Shown here: piece by piece, positions 22,701 through 34,767 of the stretch
Numbering within the stretch: the first letter of the stretch is position 1
Layout of the letters: each line of letters opens with the position of its first letter
Assembly: GCA_007115705.1 (NCBI GenBank)
Contig: QXEO01002100.1
Span: forward strand, 1,798,001 to 1,862,000
DNA: 64,000 nucleotides
Direction of reading: 5' to 3'
From: Dactylis glomerata
Lineage: Eukaryota; Streptophyta; Magnoliopsida; Poales; Poaceae
Position numbers and translations under genes: made by a program
Notes under the pieces: model-generated
Told to the model about the DNA's origin: nothing
Database searches by the model: none
The model's input: the letters and a program-made list of their open reading frames with translations, nothing else

Positions 22701-23631
22701 GGGTTCCCGTTCGCTACATACTTCTACCAATTCTGCGTTGCATTCACCACAGCTGCATCGTGAGGAGAAGATGGAGGACCTGGGCGCTCCAACGCCACTG
22801 GACGCACGCATACTTGGTGCGGTCAGATCTCAGGGGGAGTTGTCTCCGCAAGGTGCGTTCGGACTGGGCTTGGGAGGGTGTGCGTCACCCTCGGCTCAGT
22901 CTTCGACGCACAGCGCTGCTTCATCACCAGGTGCGCGTGGACTTGGCTTGGGAGGGTGTACGTCTCCCTCGGCTCAGTCTGGGACGCGCGGCACTTCTTC
23001 CATGGAGGATATGCAGGCTCCGGTTCACCTGGATGTCGGGGGCATCTCTTCGGTCTCGGTTGGTCCGGTTGTGCCGACCGAGCCATCTGCTGCTCGGACC
23101 ACCGTGCCATCTTGTCCGCGATGTCAGGGGACAACGATTAGGCGAAGTGGTCGACATGCGATGGCACCGGACGGCTCGACTGCCACGGATGAAGACATGA
23201 TGAAGAAGGCGATGCGCTGAAAGGCAGAAAAGAACCTCGACAACGCTGGTACTACTTCTTTTACTGGTTATTCTGATTCCCGCATTATTGCTAATCTGAA
23301 TAGTGTAGGTGTCTCTTTAGGTAGTAATGCTCTAGATGTTTCGGTCTCGACTAATGTCTTGAGGCATTTGGAATATGATCGAATAAAGGCTATTCCAAAA
23401 GCTTCGACTGTGTCGGAACCTTTCCTACTAGACGAGGAGGAACCTGACGCCACGTTTGATGGCCAGCTTCTTTCTAGTCTAGTAGGGGTCATTTCGGAGG
23501 TTGATCTAGATGAGTCGAGACTAGGTTCATTGTATGAACTACAAGCATCTCGGTGTAAGTCTAAATCATCCGCTGAAAAGAAAATTCGTAGGACTAGTAA
23601 GGTTACAGAATCTACAATGGTTTCAAAATGA
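19747..23631 (+). pseudogene. LINE ORF1 (RNA-binding protein), broken
   Basis: Starts at an ATG close to the 5' end. The first third is low-complexity and rich in Pro, Ser and Ala. The middle has a DUF4283-like region (about 21640-21990, with KWEAIPHGTDAYLIAFPS and FWVQVEGVP), preceded by two CCHC zinc knuckles at 21408-21515 (CWKC-DTH-KDC and CMVC-SAH-CRC). It would package the LINE RNA. Breaks: in-frame TAG at 21064 and 21250, frame change near 21250, change back near 22270, and TGA at 23218. The last codon's TGA overlaps the ORF2 ATG as ATGA (23628-23631). Confidence 0.85.
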
Positions 23632-26600
23632 ATGGCATGTTTAAAAATAGCAGAGGTCTTCGTGACTTGGCTAAACATTTACACATTGCTGATCGTTGTC
23701 GAGATCATAATTTAGATTTTGTGGCTATTTCTGAGACTGGTAAACGGGATTACTCACAAAGTCTTCTTAACCGGCTTTCTGGTGGAATTGACTTTGAGTG
23801 GTTTTCTCGCCACCTCGGGGTAGATCTGGTGGCATGCTTGTTGGCGTCCGGTCTGACACCATGGAGGTATTAGCAAGTTCGGATGGTGACTATCATATAA
23901 AATTCACTATCCGTAACAAGGCTGATAATTTCATATGGAGTTTGGTCGCCGTTTATGGAGCAGCCCAAGATGAGTTCAAGGCCAACTTTTTACGTGAATT
24001 GGTTAATCTAGCAAAAGATAACCCGCATCCGATTCTTATCGGCGGGGACTTCAATTTGCTGAGATTCCGTCACGAAAAAAGTAAAGGTCGTTTTGATGGA
24101 CATTGGCCTTTCCTTTTTAACGCTGTCATAGACAGCTTAGATTTGAGAGAGGTATCAATGACCGGTCGACAGTTCACATGGGCTAATAGCCTACCCGACC
24201 CAACATACGAGAAACTGGATCGCGTTTTAATGGACACCGATTGGGAAGATAAATTTCCAATGGTATCCGTACGTGCTCTGGAACGTATTGAGGGACTGTC
24301 GGACCACGCTCCCATCCTATTGTCCACTGGAACACCTAGACCTCCTTGTAAACGCTCATTCAAGTTTGAACTTGGATGGTTACAGAGGGAGGGGTTCCAT
24401 GACATGGTTAAAGATGTTTGGGAGAGACCGGTTTCGGGACAGTCCCCTATAGTGAGGTGGCACAATAAGATGCGTGCTTTGCGCAAATACCTCTATGGTT
24501 GGGCTCGTCACACTACCGGTATTCTTAAGAAAGAGAAGCTACGCCTATCATCTATTATTGATGATTTGGAAGCTTTGGCCGAGGTCAGACCTCTATCTGT
24601 GCAAGAGATCGAGCTAAAAAGCCAGTCAAATGCACAAATAGCAGGTCTCCTTCGCGAGGAGGAGCTCAAATGGTACCAACGATCAAAGGCTCAATTCCTA
24701 CTGGAAGGGGATTCTAATACTAGATATTTCCATAGTGTCGCCAATGGTAGACACAGGAAAAAGCGTATTCATTCCCTAGTACAAGAGGAAGGAGTGATTG
24801 AGGGACATGAGCAACTTAAATCTTACATTACAAATTACTATAAAAGTCTATCCGGAGAACCTGATGAGAGCAACTTCTCAATGGACGAATCCCGAACGGA
24901 TGACATTCCCCAAGTTTCTGTTGAGGAAAATAACCTCCTTACTGCTCCCTATTCCGAGGATGAAGTAAAGAAGGCAATTTTCCAAATGAAACACAACAAG
25001 GCCCCAGGCCCAGATGGTTTCCCTGCTGAGTTTTATCAAACTTTCTGGGAGACTATTCATCTGGACCTTCTTGAGATGTTCAGCGTTTTACACGCGGGAC
25101 AACTTGAGTTATTTCGTCTAAATTTTGGTGAGGTTATCTTGTTACCAAAAGTTAATGAGACAGAAAGGATACAACAATATAGACCCATCTGCCTTTTAAA
25201 CGTAAGTTTCAAGATATTCACGAAAGTGGCCACCATTAGACTGAATACGGTGGCTGATCATGTGGTTCAACCGTCGCAAACCGCTTTGATGCAAGGAAGA
25301 AATATCCTGGATGGAGTGGTTATCCTGCATGAGGCGGTTCATGAACTGCACACGAAGAAGTTGAATGGGGTAATCCTTAAACTGGACTTCGAAAAAGCTT
25401 ATGATAAGGTTAAGTGGTCTTTTCTTCAGCATACACTCAGGATGAAAGGCTTTTCAAATGAGTGGCGCGCTTTGATCAATAACTTCATGTCAAGGGGTAG
25501 TGTGGCTATTAAGGTCAATGATGACACTGGCCGCTAATTCCAGACTAAGAAAGGGCTTAGGCAGGGCGATCCGTTATCACCTATGTTATTTAACATTGTA
25601 GCGGATATGCTCGCTATCATGATTGAACGCGCAAAAGCTGATGGCCAAATTGGAGTGATTCCACATCTGGTTGATGGTGGTTTATCAGTCCTTCAATATG
25701 CTGATGACACAATTCTTTTTATGGAGCATGACCTCGAAAAAGCTCAAAACCTCAAACTAATTTTGGTGGCTTTTGAACAACTTTCGGGTTTAAAGATTAA
25801 TTTCCATAAGAGTGAGTTGTTTTGTTTCGGTGAGGCCCAGGATGCGGCCAGCCTTTATGCTGAGTTATTCGGCTGTGGGCAAGGCCAGTTTCCTATTCGG
25901 TATTTAGGAATTCCAATTCATTATCGGAGACTAACTATTGCTGAATGGAAATTAGTCGAGGAGAGACTGCTGAAATGTCTTAGTAGTTGGAAAGGTAAAT
26001 TACTGTCTCTAGGAGGAAGATTGATACTCATTAACTCAGTACTTACTAATATGGTATTGTACATGATATCTTTCTTTCTCCTGCCAAAAGGTGTCTTAAA
26101 CAAGCTCGATTATTATCGTTCTAGATTCTTTTGGCAAGGGGATAGTGAGAAAAAGAAATATCGACTGGTCAAGTGGAGTGTTGTTTGTAGACCCAAGGAT
26201 CAGGGAGGGCTGGGTGTTCATGACCTTCAGGTCAGGAATACTGCCCTTCTGGGTAAGTGGCTTTTTAAGCTTCTTACCGAAGACGGGATCTAGCAAACCC
26301 TCCTTAAGAGAAAGTATGTTGGCTCAAAGGCGTTATCTCAGGTTATATGGAAACCGGGAGACTCGCATTTCTGGGCAGGCCTAATGGCAGCGAAGAAGAA
26401 CTTCTTCCGCTTTGGTTCTTTCTCGATTAATGATGGATCACAGATACAGTTTTGGGAGGATCAGTGGCTTGGTAACACCACCCTTCGTGAACAGTATCCT
26501 GCATTGTATACCATTGTTCGCCATAAAAGTGATACCATTGCTACAGTAATGGCTACCTCACCCCCAAATGTGTCGTTCCGACGAAATTTAATTGGACCTA

Positions 26601-27304
26601 GGCTTACTGCTTGGAATGTCTTACTACAACGTTTGGATTCTATTCAGCTTTCTGTTGGGTCTGATGTATTTCGATGGAATCTACATGCCAATGGCATTTT
26701 CTCGGTGGCTTCCTTATACAATGCGATTATCCAATCAGATATACCAGTTGATAATAACAAGAAGATTTGGAAGATGAAGATACCACTAAAGACCAAGATC
26801 TTTGCGTGGTATCTTCGTCGGGGAGTAATCCTAACCAAAGATAATCTTGTGAAGCGGAATTGGCATGGGAATACTAGATGTGTTTTTTGTCATCAAGATG
26901 AGACAATCAAACATCTATTTTTTCCATTGCCGCTTTGCCAGATCTATATGGTCAATCATCCAAATAGCTTCCAACCTGCGCCCTCCGACTAGTGTAGCCA
27001 ATATCTTTGGAAATTGGCTTCATGGTATTGATCTCAGGTTTAGAACGCCTATTAGGGTGGGATCGCTTGCCGTGATATGTCGCTTTGGCTATGCAGAAAT
27101 GATAAAGTTTTTAATGATATAAATTGTTCCCTCTTGCAGGTCGTCTACAGGTGTACAGGTATGCTCCGTTTATGGTCACCTCTACAACGGATGGAGAATC
27201 AAGGCCTATTTACGGAGGTTTGTACACAATTGGAGGCTACGGCGAGGGATACTTTTTCCCAATATGGATGGCCGCATAATCTACGGATTGGTCCGCCGCA
27301 GTAA
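23628..27304 (+). pseudogene. LINE ORF2 (endonuclease, reverse transcriptase), broken
   Basis: Order of domains: APE-type endonuclease (AISETGK near 23730, GGDFNLLR near 24043, SDHAPI near 24300), linker (KWYQRSKAQFLLEGDSNTRYF), reverse transcriptase (NKAPGPDGFPAEFY near 24999, LDFEKAYDKVKW near 25383, GLRQGDPLSPMLF near 25556, catalytic YADD at 25697-25708), and a C-terminal zf-RVT region (WKMKIPLKTKIFAWYLRRG, then CVFC-HLFF). The enzyme nicks DNA and copies LINE RNA at the nick. Breaks: frame change near 23815, TAA at 25535, TAG at 26291, frame changes near 26935 and 27085. Catalytic residues are still readable, so decay is moderate. Confidence 0.92.
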
Positions 27305-29389
27305 CTTTAGACGTTATTACATTTAATCTGCATGATATGTAATCCGTCTATATGTTTTCTTTTTCATTTGAGACTTCTGAACGGCTGTGTGCATCGTGTT
27401 ATGCAGAGACCGGATGTAATGCTTAAACCTTTTAAGTAATAAAGCGCCCTTTATCGAAGAAAAAAAAGAGCTGATACGTGCGTGCATGCGATGTTGGTGG
27501 CACGTCGCCGATGAATGATCGAAATCACCCAACGCAAGCTCTCCCTTCTTTTTCTTCGAAACGAGAACTGAACAACCCAACTTGGTGAACCTCTGCAAGT
27601 GCATGTCATGCAAAAGCAAACGGCCGGCCGTTGATCTTTCACAATCCGCTAACTTAGAATCTAACCGAATCAGCTTCTTGGCGATTCGATTGCCATTTTT
27701 AGGCCTACAAGGGACACCAGACCTAATCCTCTTCGCATCAAATTTTCTGCGACGTCCCTGTCGCAAAGCTAACCATGTCATTGCAAAGGAGCATCGATCG
27801 CGAGGGGAGTGTTAAGTTGACTAACGAACTAAGGAGGAGGCCTTGCCTTCTAGACGCACCTCTATGCGTGCATCGTCCAAAAGCATTGCAGGACCGGTTC
27901 CTGCTCTGCTATCTGTTGCAGTTACGTGCTAACCTACTGCACCGGCAAGAAAACAAATGGTGGATTGGACGTTCGTGCTAGCTACTAAACCAACCTAACC
28001 TAGCCAGTACTAGTACCCCCCTGAGTAATTAATCTCCCTCTTGACACTCGGAAACAGGAAATAGTGCAGTAGCTGAGCAAGGCGCTCGGCTAATCCGGCC
28101 CTTTCGCCAACAGATGGACAAGCTGATTCAGATTCAGCTAAACATGGTTGGTGCCTCAACTCCACCCCGAACATAATCTAGTAGGAAGTCCTCACTGCTC
28201 ACTGCTCGCCGCGGCAGCGCACGCCGTATCAAATGCTGCGAGGGGGGAACTCAGAACAGGAGAAGTGGATATCGCTGTGTGGGGGGTGGGCGGAGATGAG
28301 GCGCCAACGCAAGCGCCAAGCGGGCAGGACTTATCGGTCCAGCTCGGACTGACCGCGCCCTTGATTGATCGGGTCCCCGTGATGACAAAAACTGATACGA
28401 CAAGGCCCGAGCGCCCACCATTTTGATAGCCCCACGTGCTGGCAACTTGGCAAGCTCGCCGGCGCCACTGCTCCCATCCCATCCATTTTCGCATCGCATC
28501 CCGTCGATCTCCCCCGTCTGATATCTGTCGTCTTGCTGACTCCCCTGTGCTCATCGATCGGCTTGGTGATGGGTGATCACACCCTCATCTTCCACCGATA
28601 AATATCCTAAAACGTAGTCCCGTCAGTCCTGATGCTCTACTACCAGCAAAACGTGCTCTGATTATTTTCTTCTTCTTTTTTAGTCGAGGACGTCCGTGAT
28701 CAGCTGCTCTAATTGCTGTACCTAACAGTGCTGTCAGTGTATCCGTGACACCCTGGCGGTCTCGATACGACGATGGCTACAGAGGCGTACGTTGTGCTAT
28801 TTAGGTGTGCTGTCACCGGATTGCGCGTGCACCGACGACGCCCCGTCTATGTCCTCACTTCTTCTAACGTCCATACACCCGTCAGAAAGGCAAGACGCTG
28901 TATGTTCCTCAGCTGTCTCGCTCCCGTTCACTGTACTTGGATTTGAAGATTACGATCGGATCGGAACCTTGCAATTGCATCACCGGCGACGGTTAACGCA
29001 CCAAACAATCAAGAGGTTAGGAGTCTCACGGGATAGTTACGTGATGCATTTCAAATCAAGAGCTTTGGATTTGTTGTACCGACTACTTGCACGTATACCA
29101 GGGATGGCTCCACGAATGACGAAACCACTCATTTCAAATGTATTTTTTTTTCATGATGTTGTCGATCTTATTGATATAGCTTTGCTTTCGGTACCAGTTC
29201 TGACTTATCGCGCTGGCATATTTAGTCTAAAGAAATGCATGCGCTCATTTCTTGTGAATTTTTTTTGAAAGTTATTTGGCATGACTAGGTGCTCAATTGT
29301 TTATGCTTAACTAGTTCTTATAATAGATTGGGTGGAATATTGCACGGCCATGCTCGACGCGATTTTTCAAGCGACGCCGTGACCGGTCA

Positions 29390-30380
29390 CGTTTCGACCG
29401 TCCGGTCTTTTTTTTGGCAACAAAGGAGAGGTCGCCAAGGACCCAAAGTTGCATCTTAAATAAAGAGCGATAGGTACAATTTACAAGTAGGTCCCTTAGG
29501 ACATGGAAAATAAAACTAAGGACTTAACTTTTACACAAAGGACCTCGAAAATCCTAGGAAAAGGCAATCAACAGCTTGGTCATCTCCTCCTACCGTAAGC
29601 CTCCATCGTCGGCCACCATAACGCCATCGGAGATGAACCACTTGATGGAAGGCAGTGACTCCGACGAGAAGCTTAGAAAGGGCATCCTCACTGGAGGTTG
29701 AGCAGAACTGCCGACTTGGTGTATGGCAGGGCCACCCTTGTGGCAGCGGCGCTTATTTTCATAGGGGTTGACCAACACCAGAATTCTCATCTTCTTACAC
29801 CATGGAAGAAAGAGCAGAGATCTCGCCGGTGACCGTGTGGTGCAGCGCCAGAGCACCAACACATGCGAGCCACCCTAGCCGCCTTCGACCGAGCTCCCCT
29901 TCCTCTCTCCCTCACCTCCATGTCCAGCAGGAAAAGCGATAGGAGCCCGAGCGACCACACAAATGCTGAAGCTGGGCGATGACCTTTACCACCTTGTGTT
30001 TATTGATGAAGATCTGGACCAGCTTCTATCCCTGCTCCACCTTCCATGGATGCAAAGGGAAGAAGAAGATGAGCCAACATCCTGCGGTGCACGAGCACAC
30101 TGAGGAAGAACTTCGAACTGGCGAGACACCAAACTCTACACCTAAGATCGACCTATACCTATCTATGGGAAAGTCGGCGCCACACCACAAACTCTTCCCG
30201 ATGGAAATGCCGCCCAGGAGAGCCTCGGTCTGGCCTGGTGATAGCAGTAAACTACGTGGACACCATTTCCAACCGCAAAGTGGTGTAGCAAGGGTGTTGT
30301 CCCCCGCAAGGGTGACTCAGGGGTATATATCAAACTCTCATGAAATCAATACAAATCACTACTCCTTCCTCTTTAAGCAA
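29390..30380. other. Insertion in copy B, unclassified GC-mixed sequence
   Basis: Absent from copy A. It begins near a T-run (29408-29416) followed by GGCAACAAAGGAGAGGTCGC, a pattern seen at reverse-oriented non-LTR retrotransposon tails, but no coding domain is readable. Frames at 29590-29862 and 29979-30455 show no recognised family. Confidence 0.35.
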
Positions 30381-31870
30381 CCTATAATAAAAAGAAGTGT
30401 TGCCTTGTATCCCCAATTTCACCAAGTGGTTGGCAAGCACAAGGTTTTGAACTAGAATTGAAAAATAATATATACGTATGATAACATAAATAAATAAATA
30501 TGTAGCACGTAAAATAAAGTAAATTCAATAAGGAAGATTGACTAAATGGTATGCAAGATAGCGGTGTAATAGCATTGGTAATAGTGCAAACTATGTGAAA
30601 TAACTAAATGCAAGTGTGATAGATGTTTTTGTATTTTCGAATTTAATTAATGCTCAAAATAAAATTGTGTCTAATTTTAACTAAAAGGTGCTTCTTATGA
30701 TTAAAAACAAGCCGGTTTCATAGTTTCAATTCTCTACTCTCTTATAAGCATGGTGGACTCAAAACAGCTCCAAGTAAAGCATAATATGGATGCAATTTCA
30801 TATCGTGTTTGATAAGTACTTATATGGGTATCACGTCTTATAGTTGAGATGATGCAGGATACCTCAATAATACTCCACTAGTAAGGGAACCCTCCTCGAA
30901 CTAGTATTAAGATAAACAGAGCATTGCCTTTGCTACTATGCCATGATGTTGAATATTAAATATACTACCTCAAGAGATTTGATAAACACCTAATGAATCA
31001 CTTGGCAGTCCTTGCACATGCATTGTTTTATCCCTAGTGAGGTAAAAACAGGAATAAATCCATAGTAGGACTCAAACTTCCTATCACGTCCCAGTTCCAT
31101 ACTACCATGTTACTCTAACTAATGCACACGTTTCCCTCTCACGCCCTATCATAGTAGTTTGATTAGAACATGTAATTAAGAACGGGGTATATAATATGCA
31201 TCTACTCATTCATCAAATACAATCTGAAAATTGCAATCTCAAATACCCAACTCATTGAAACAATAGATCTATCAAAGGTATTACATATATGATCACAATC
31301 ATGTAGGCAGCTCATGTGGTTCTAATTAGTGAATAAGAAAGAGGGCGAGAGAGATAAAATAAGCAACTCCCATGCGCCCGTAGCCCGGGGTGGACTACTC
31401 CCGCTTCATAATGAAGATGATGGATGTTGACAGAGAGGGCGGAGATGCAAGACGATAGTATTCCGATGTAGTTCCCCCTCCATAATTGTGATCGGGACCC
31501 ATGTTATAGATGGGTTTAGGTCAAGACGAGCCAGCAAAGATGAAGATCGATGGCATCGAAGCCTCAAGGCCCAAACAGGCTAGAGTGGCACGACAGGGGT
31601 ATCAAGCCACACCACCTATGCTCGTTTGGCCCTCTAGGTGTGGCCCAAGTGCTCCAGGCCTTGTATTTCCAGAAAAACTTGCATAGCAAAAATAGCAAGC
31701 CCTCCCGAGTTTGCGAAGGTCCCTTAATATGGAAAATAAGAAAAACAAGATTTTCTTCCCTGCAGAGTTATAATCCAAATAAAATGGATTTTATAGGAAA
31801 ATCACTGAAATCATTCTAAAACATGATTATTCAAATAAAAGTGAAAAATATTTTATTTATTTATTATTAT
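30381..31870 (-). repeat. Degenerate LTR-like remnant, probably Athila-type, reverse
   Basis: Scattered blocks follow the order of the reverse-strand LTRs of E2-E5: GATCACAATCATGTAGGCAG then CTCATG (near 31291), GGTGGACTACTCCCGCTTCA (near 31390), and a GC-rich clause ending in a CTCCAGGCC-like segment before an AT-rich end. The match is weak throughout, as expected of a much older insertion. No PBS or internal coding sequence is recognisable. Confidence 0.4.
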
Positions 31871-32153
31871 TAGTTCATTCTCTCAACAATCAATCTGTCA
31901 ACACACTCTTACTTTGAACCTAAGTTAACTTGTAGGTATTGATTAGAGATGGTAACAACAAGCATTAAAACCATATCAATGTAGCTCCTCGTTTATTCGA
32001 TAACTTTCTTTCGAAACTAGCTACTTCCACTAGTGAACTTGGAGACATCAAGGCGATGCTAGGTTCATAGAACTGTACACATATTAAACTTATGACTATT
32101 TACAGTTTTTTTTCATATATATTTTGTTTAAAATTAAATTAAATATGGAAAAT

Positions 32154-32164
32154 GGGGGGGGGGG
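32154..32164. repeat. Poly-G run (11 G)
   Basis: Eleven consecutive G inside copy B; copy A has AAAATAGATC at the corresponding place. Probable slippage, prone to sequencing length error. Confidence 0.9.
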
Positions 32165-32550
32165 AGGCATTTAATTCTACAAACTACAAGAACTTTCAGG
32201 TACGACATCTTTCTATTGTGCTTTGGGCATGAGGTCTTGTCACAATAGGTCTAATTATTTATAATAAACTTTTGTATTTTTTACAACAATTTATTTCAAA
32301 TTACGGTCATAGATAATATTATATGCTAAATTTAAACCATGTGACATAATAAAATTTTCATTACTTTATACTATATTGACTCTTAGAGAGATTTAGACCA
32401 AATCTTTTCAAATGTTAGGAAATAAAAAAAAGATAACAAGACTTCTCTTAATAATTTATGACACTTCCATGTATATACTCCATATATAGGCATGTCCACC
32501 CTCGGCTATCTTGACATACATCACTAAATTGTATGGAAAATAATATCCTA

Positions 32551-32747
32551 CTACCTCTGTTTCAGTTTACTAGTCCTCCCCGTATCTCTAGATTGTACAT
32601 TTTACCAATTTAATATATAATGAATATTACAAAAAATATACCATTAAAAACTTTAGTTGTTATTTTTGTACTATATAATTTATATTATATAGATAAAATT
32701 GACTACCTAGGGATACGGGGAGGACTTGTAAAAAGAAACGGAGGGAG
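32551..32747. mobile_element. Stowaway-type MITE with TA duplication, 197 bp
   Basis: Ends are imperfect inverted repeats of about 35 bp: left CTACCTCTGTTTCAGTTTAC, right (other strand) CTCCCTCCGTTTCTTTTTAC, both then reading AGTCCTCCCCGTAT. TA lies at 32549-32550 and 32748-32749. Copy A of the duplication lacks the element at the matching place (near 16080), confirming insertion after duplication. Confidence 0.93.
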
Positions 32748-33185
32748 TAATAAAAATATTTTATGTATGATTTGGTGTACTTAGATAATGAATCTATATT
32801 ATATGTGGTATTAAAGAGGATATTGTCAATTTTTTGGCGGGATGTATGGAAGCAGGCCATGTGTGCTTTCTTAAAATATATGTAGAAGAAAACATGGAGT
32901 ATTGAAAAATCTCGATGGACATCAGCAATGGTACACCTACGCACCTACGGAACATTTTTACATGCCAGACTTAGGGCACGGCATGGTTCAGTGTTATTGG
33001 GTTAGAGTGCGGCGGATTTTCAAAAAAATTGGCACCCTAGTTCACCATTGTTGGCCACACAATCAGTCTGTAAGTTATCTGTAACAAATATCCCCGTCAC
33101 TATCATTATTGAACTAGCAACCAGCCACTAAACTTTATCATGGTTCCACTGTTATGAGGTAGTGGTAGCTTAGCACGGGTGGATC

Positions 33186-33811
33186 CAGGATTTGAGCATG
33201 GGGAGGCGAAGAAGACAGCAATCATACAAGAGGTATGAAAAAAATATCAAGTGTTTATAGTATCCCAATTATGTTGTTATTTTCTAAGGTCTCGTTCCTA
33301 TGATGAGTTTTCGATTCCATCTTATTCTGGGTATTCAAAAAATGGCACAAAACTTTGATGGGAATTTTTTAAACACAAATTATGATAGAAATTTTGGGTA
33401 TCCTCTTGGATCGGGATTGAAAGCATTATGCCTAGTAACTAGTAAGTTACTTTGTGACCTACTTTGTCTCCTGGTATTTTCAGCCTTAGAATTGGAGGTC
33501 TAAGCAATTGTTTTGAAATAATTACTTATATGTGGTTAGTTCTATTTTAGTTAGTAAAATATGATTAAGAGACTATATGATTCATACTAGTAAATAGTAG
33601 TAATTATTATTCAAAATAGCAAGTAAGAATTGTCATATTTATAGGATCACATGTATATACATAAATGATAATAATACCTTTATGAGGTGATCTGGTTGAT
33701 TAGGTATCAGGCGTAGCGCGTGGCAAGCCGGGAGTCATAGTCGACAGACTCATGGAAGGTGTGTCTTCGCAAATAACCAACCAACGCGACGACGCCATGG
33801 GCAGAGTGTCA
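33186..33811. other. Unassigned AT-rich sequence
   Basis: No gene. GTGGATCCAGGATTTGAGCA near 33179 is a phrase often found in degenerate DNA transposons, but I cannot fix termini. The frame at 33300-33503 has no recognised domain. Confidence 0.3.
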
Positions 33812-34379
33812 CACTCCTCAAGTTAAAATTTGAGACACTCTTGATAGTGCCTCTAAAAGTTAACTATTTGAGACACTCTCAAAAGATCCTTAAAAAATAA
33901 AATATTTATGGCACTATTAGATGTGCCTCAAATGATTAACTGTTAGAGGCTCTTAAAAAAATCTCTAATAGTTGACTAATAGAGGCACTTTTAAATGTGT
34001 CTAAAATAAATAAGTATCTGTGGCATTCTCAAAAGTGTCTAAAAAAATATTTATGGCACTATTAGATGTGCCTCAAATGGTTAACTAATAGAGACACTTC
34101 TAAATGTGCCTCAAATAAATAATATTTATGGCACTATTAAAATGCCTCAAATAATAAACTATTAGAGGCACTTAAAATTACCTTAAATAGTAAAAAAATT
34201 GTGACATTTTAAATCTATGCCTCAAATTGTGAATTTTTGAGGTACTACTAAGAACTGCCTCAAATTGCTTAAGCATTTTAGAGACTATTTTACAAAGTGC
34301 CTAAAAAAAGTTATAATTAGAGATAATTATAAAAAATGCCTTTAAGAAAGTGTCTCTAATTTTAGACCATGACATAGTG
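33812..34379. mobile_element. Small CACTA-like non-autonomous element (candidate)
   Basis: The right end read on the minus strand opens CACTATGTCATGGTCTAAAA and the left end opens CACTCCTCAAGTTAAAATTT; both then reach (A/T)GAGACACT. The interior is packed with direct and inverted copies of GAGGCAC-T(n)-GTGCCTC-type motifs spaced roughly 60-70 bp, like CACTA subterminal repeats. I did not find a matching 3-bp target duplication, so the exact ends are uncertain. Confidence 0.5.
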
Positions 34380-34414
34380 AGTCGTGAGTTCCGGCGGGGA
34401 CGCTTGAGTCCTAA

Positions 34415-34767
34415 GGGCATCTCCAGCGGGCCGACGAAAACGACCACCCCGCGTTCGAACGCGTCCGCGCAGACAGAAAAATGGGTGAACGCGGACAGGC
34501 GAACCGTCCACGCGCACGTCCACGCGCGCGTCCACGTCGTGCCTTTTCGTGTCCTCCCCTGGCCCACCTATCATCCATCGCAACGACCGTTCTTCTCCGC
34601 TAGGCAGTTTGCGCCGCCGCTTCAACCTCGCTCAGCGCGTCGTCGGCATTGATGCAGCGCCTGGGTGTCTGCGCCAGCCATCAACGCGCCCTGCGACGCC
34701 TCGGTGACCGCGCTGGGCGGCCAGTGGACGCGCGTCCTCTACAAAAAGCCCACCAGCGCTAGCCCAT
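34415..34767. mobile_element. GC-rich DNA-transposon fragment, left piece (split by E2)
   Basis: Begins GGGCATCTCCAGCGGGCCGA immediately after TAA, which could be a PIF/Harbinger-style terminal repeat and TWA target site. The sequence continues at 41681 beyond E2. No transposase domain is readable. Family assignment is tentative; other grass DNA transposons share the opening. Confidence 0.4.

Larger units (their letters stand above)
19698..27459 (+). mobile_element. Near full-length L1-type LINE
   Basis: About 7.8 kb with ORF1, ORF2, a 3' untranslated region with AATAAA at 27438-27443, and a short A-run. An A-run plus GAG occurs at both ends (19685-19697 and 27460-27470), which I read as the target-site duplication merging with the poly(A) tail. 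Duplication copy A lacks the element at the U1-U2 junction, so the insertion followed the duplication. Both reading frames carry stops and frameshifts, so this copy is inactive. Confidence 0.9.
27471..33185. repeat. Segmental duplication, copy B, main part
   Basis: Matches copy A from U2 onwards, with extra material inserted: about 29390-31870 (absent from A) and the Stowaway MITE at 32551-32747. Landmarks shared with A include TTAAGTTGACTAACGAACTA (27811), GCGCCCTTGATTGATCGGG (28357) and CTAGCAACCAGCCACTAAAC (33114). The short frames here (for example 28792-29268) are not conserved in copy A, so I do not call them genes. Confidence 0.8.

Noticed and set aside
33812..34379. Regular short repeats resembling a CRISPR-like array
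   Set aside because: Spacing and orientation are irregular, units are degenerate, and this is plant nuclear DNA; CACTA-type subterminal repeats fit better.
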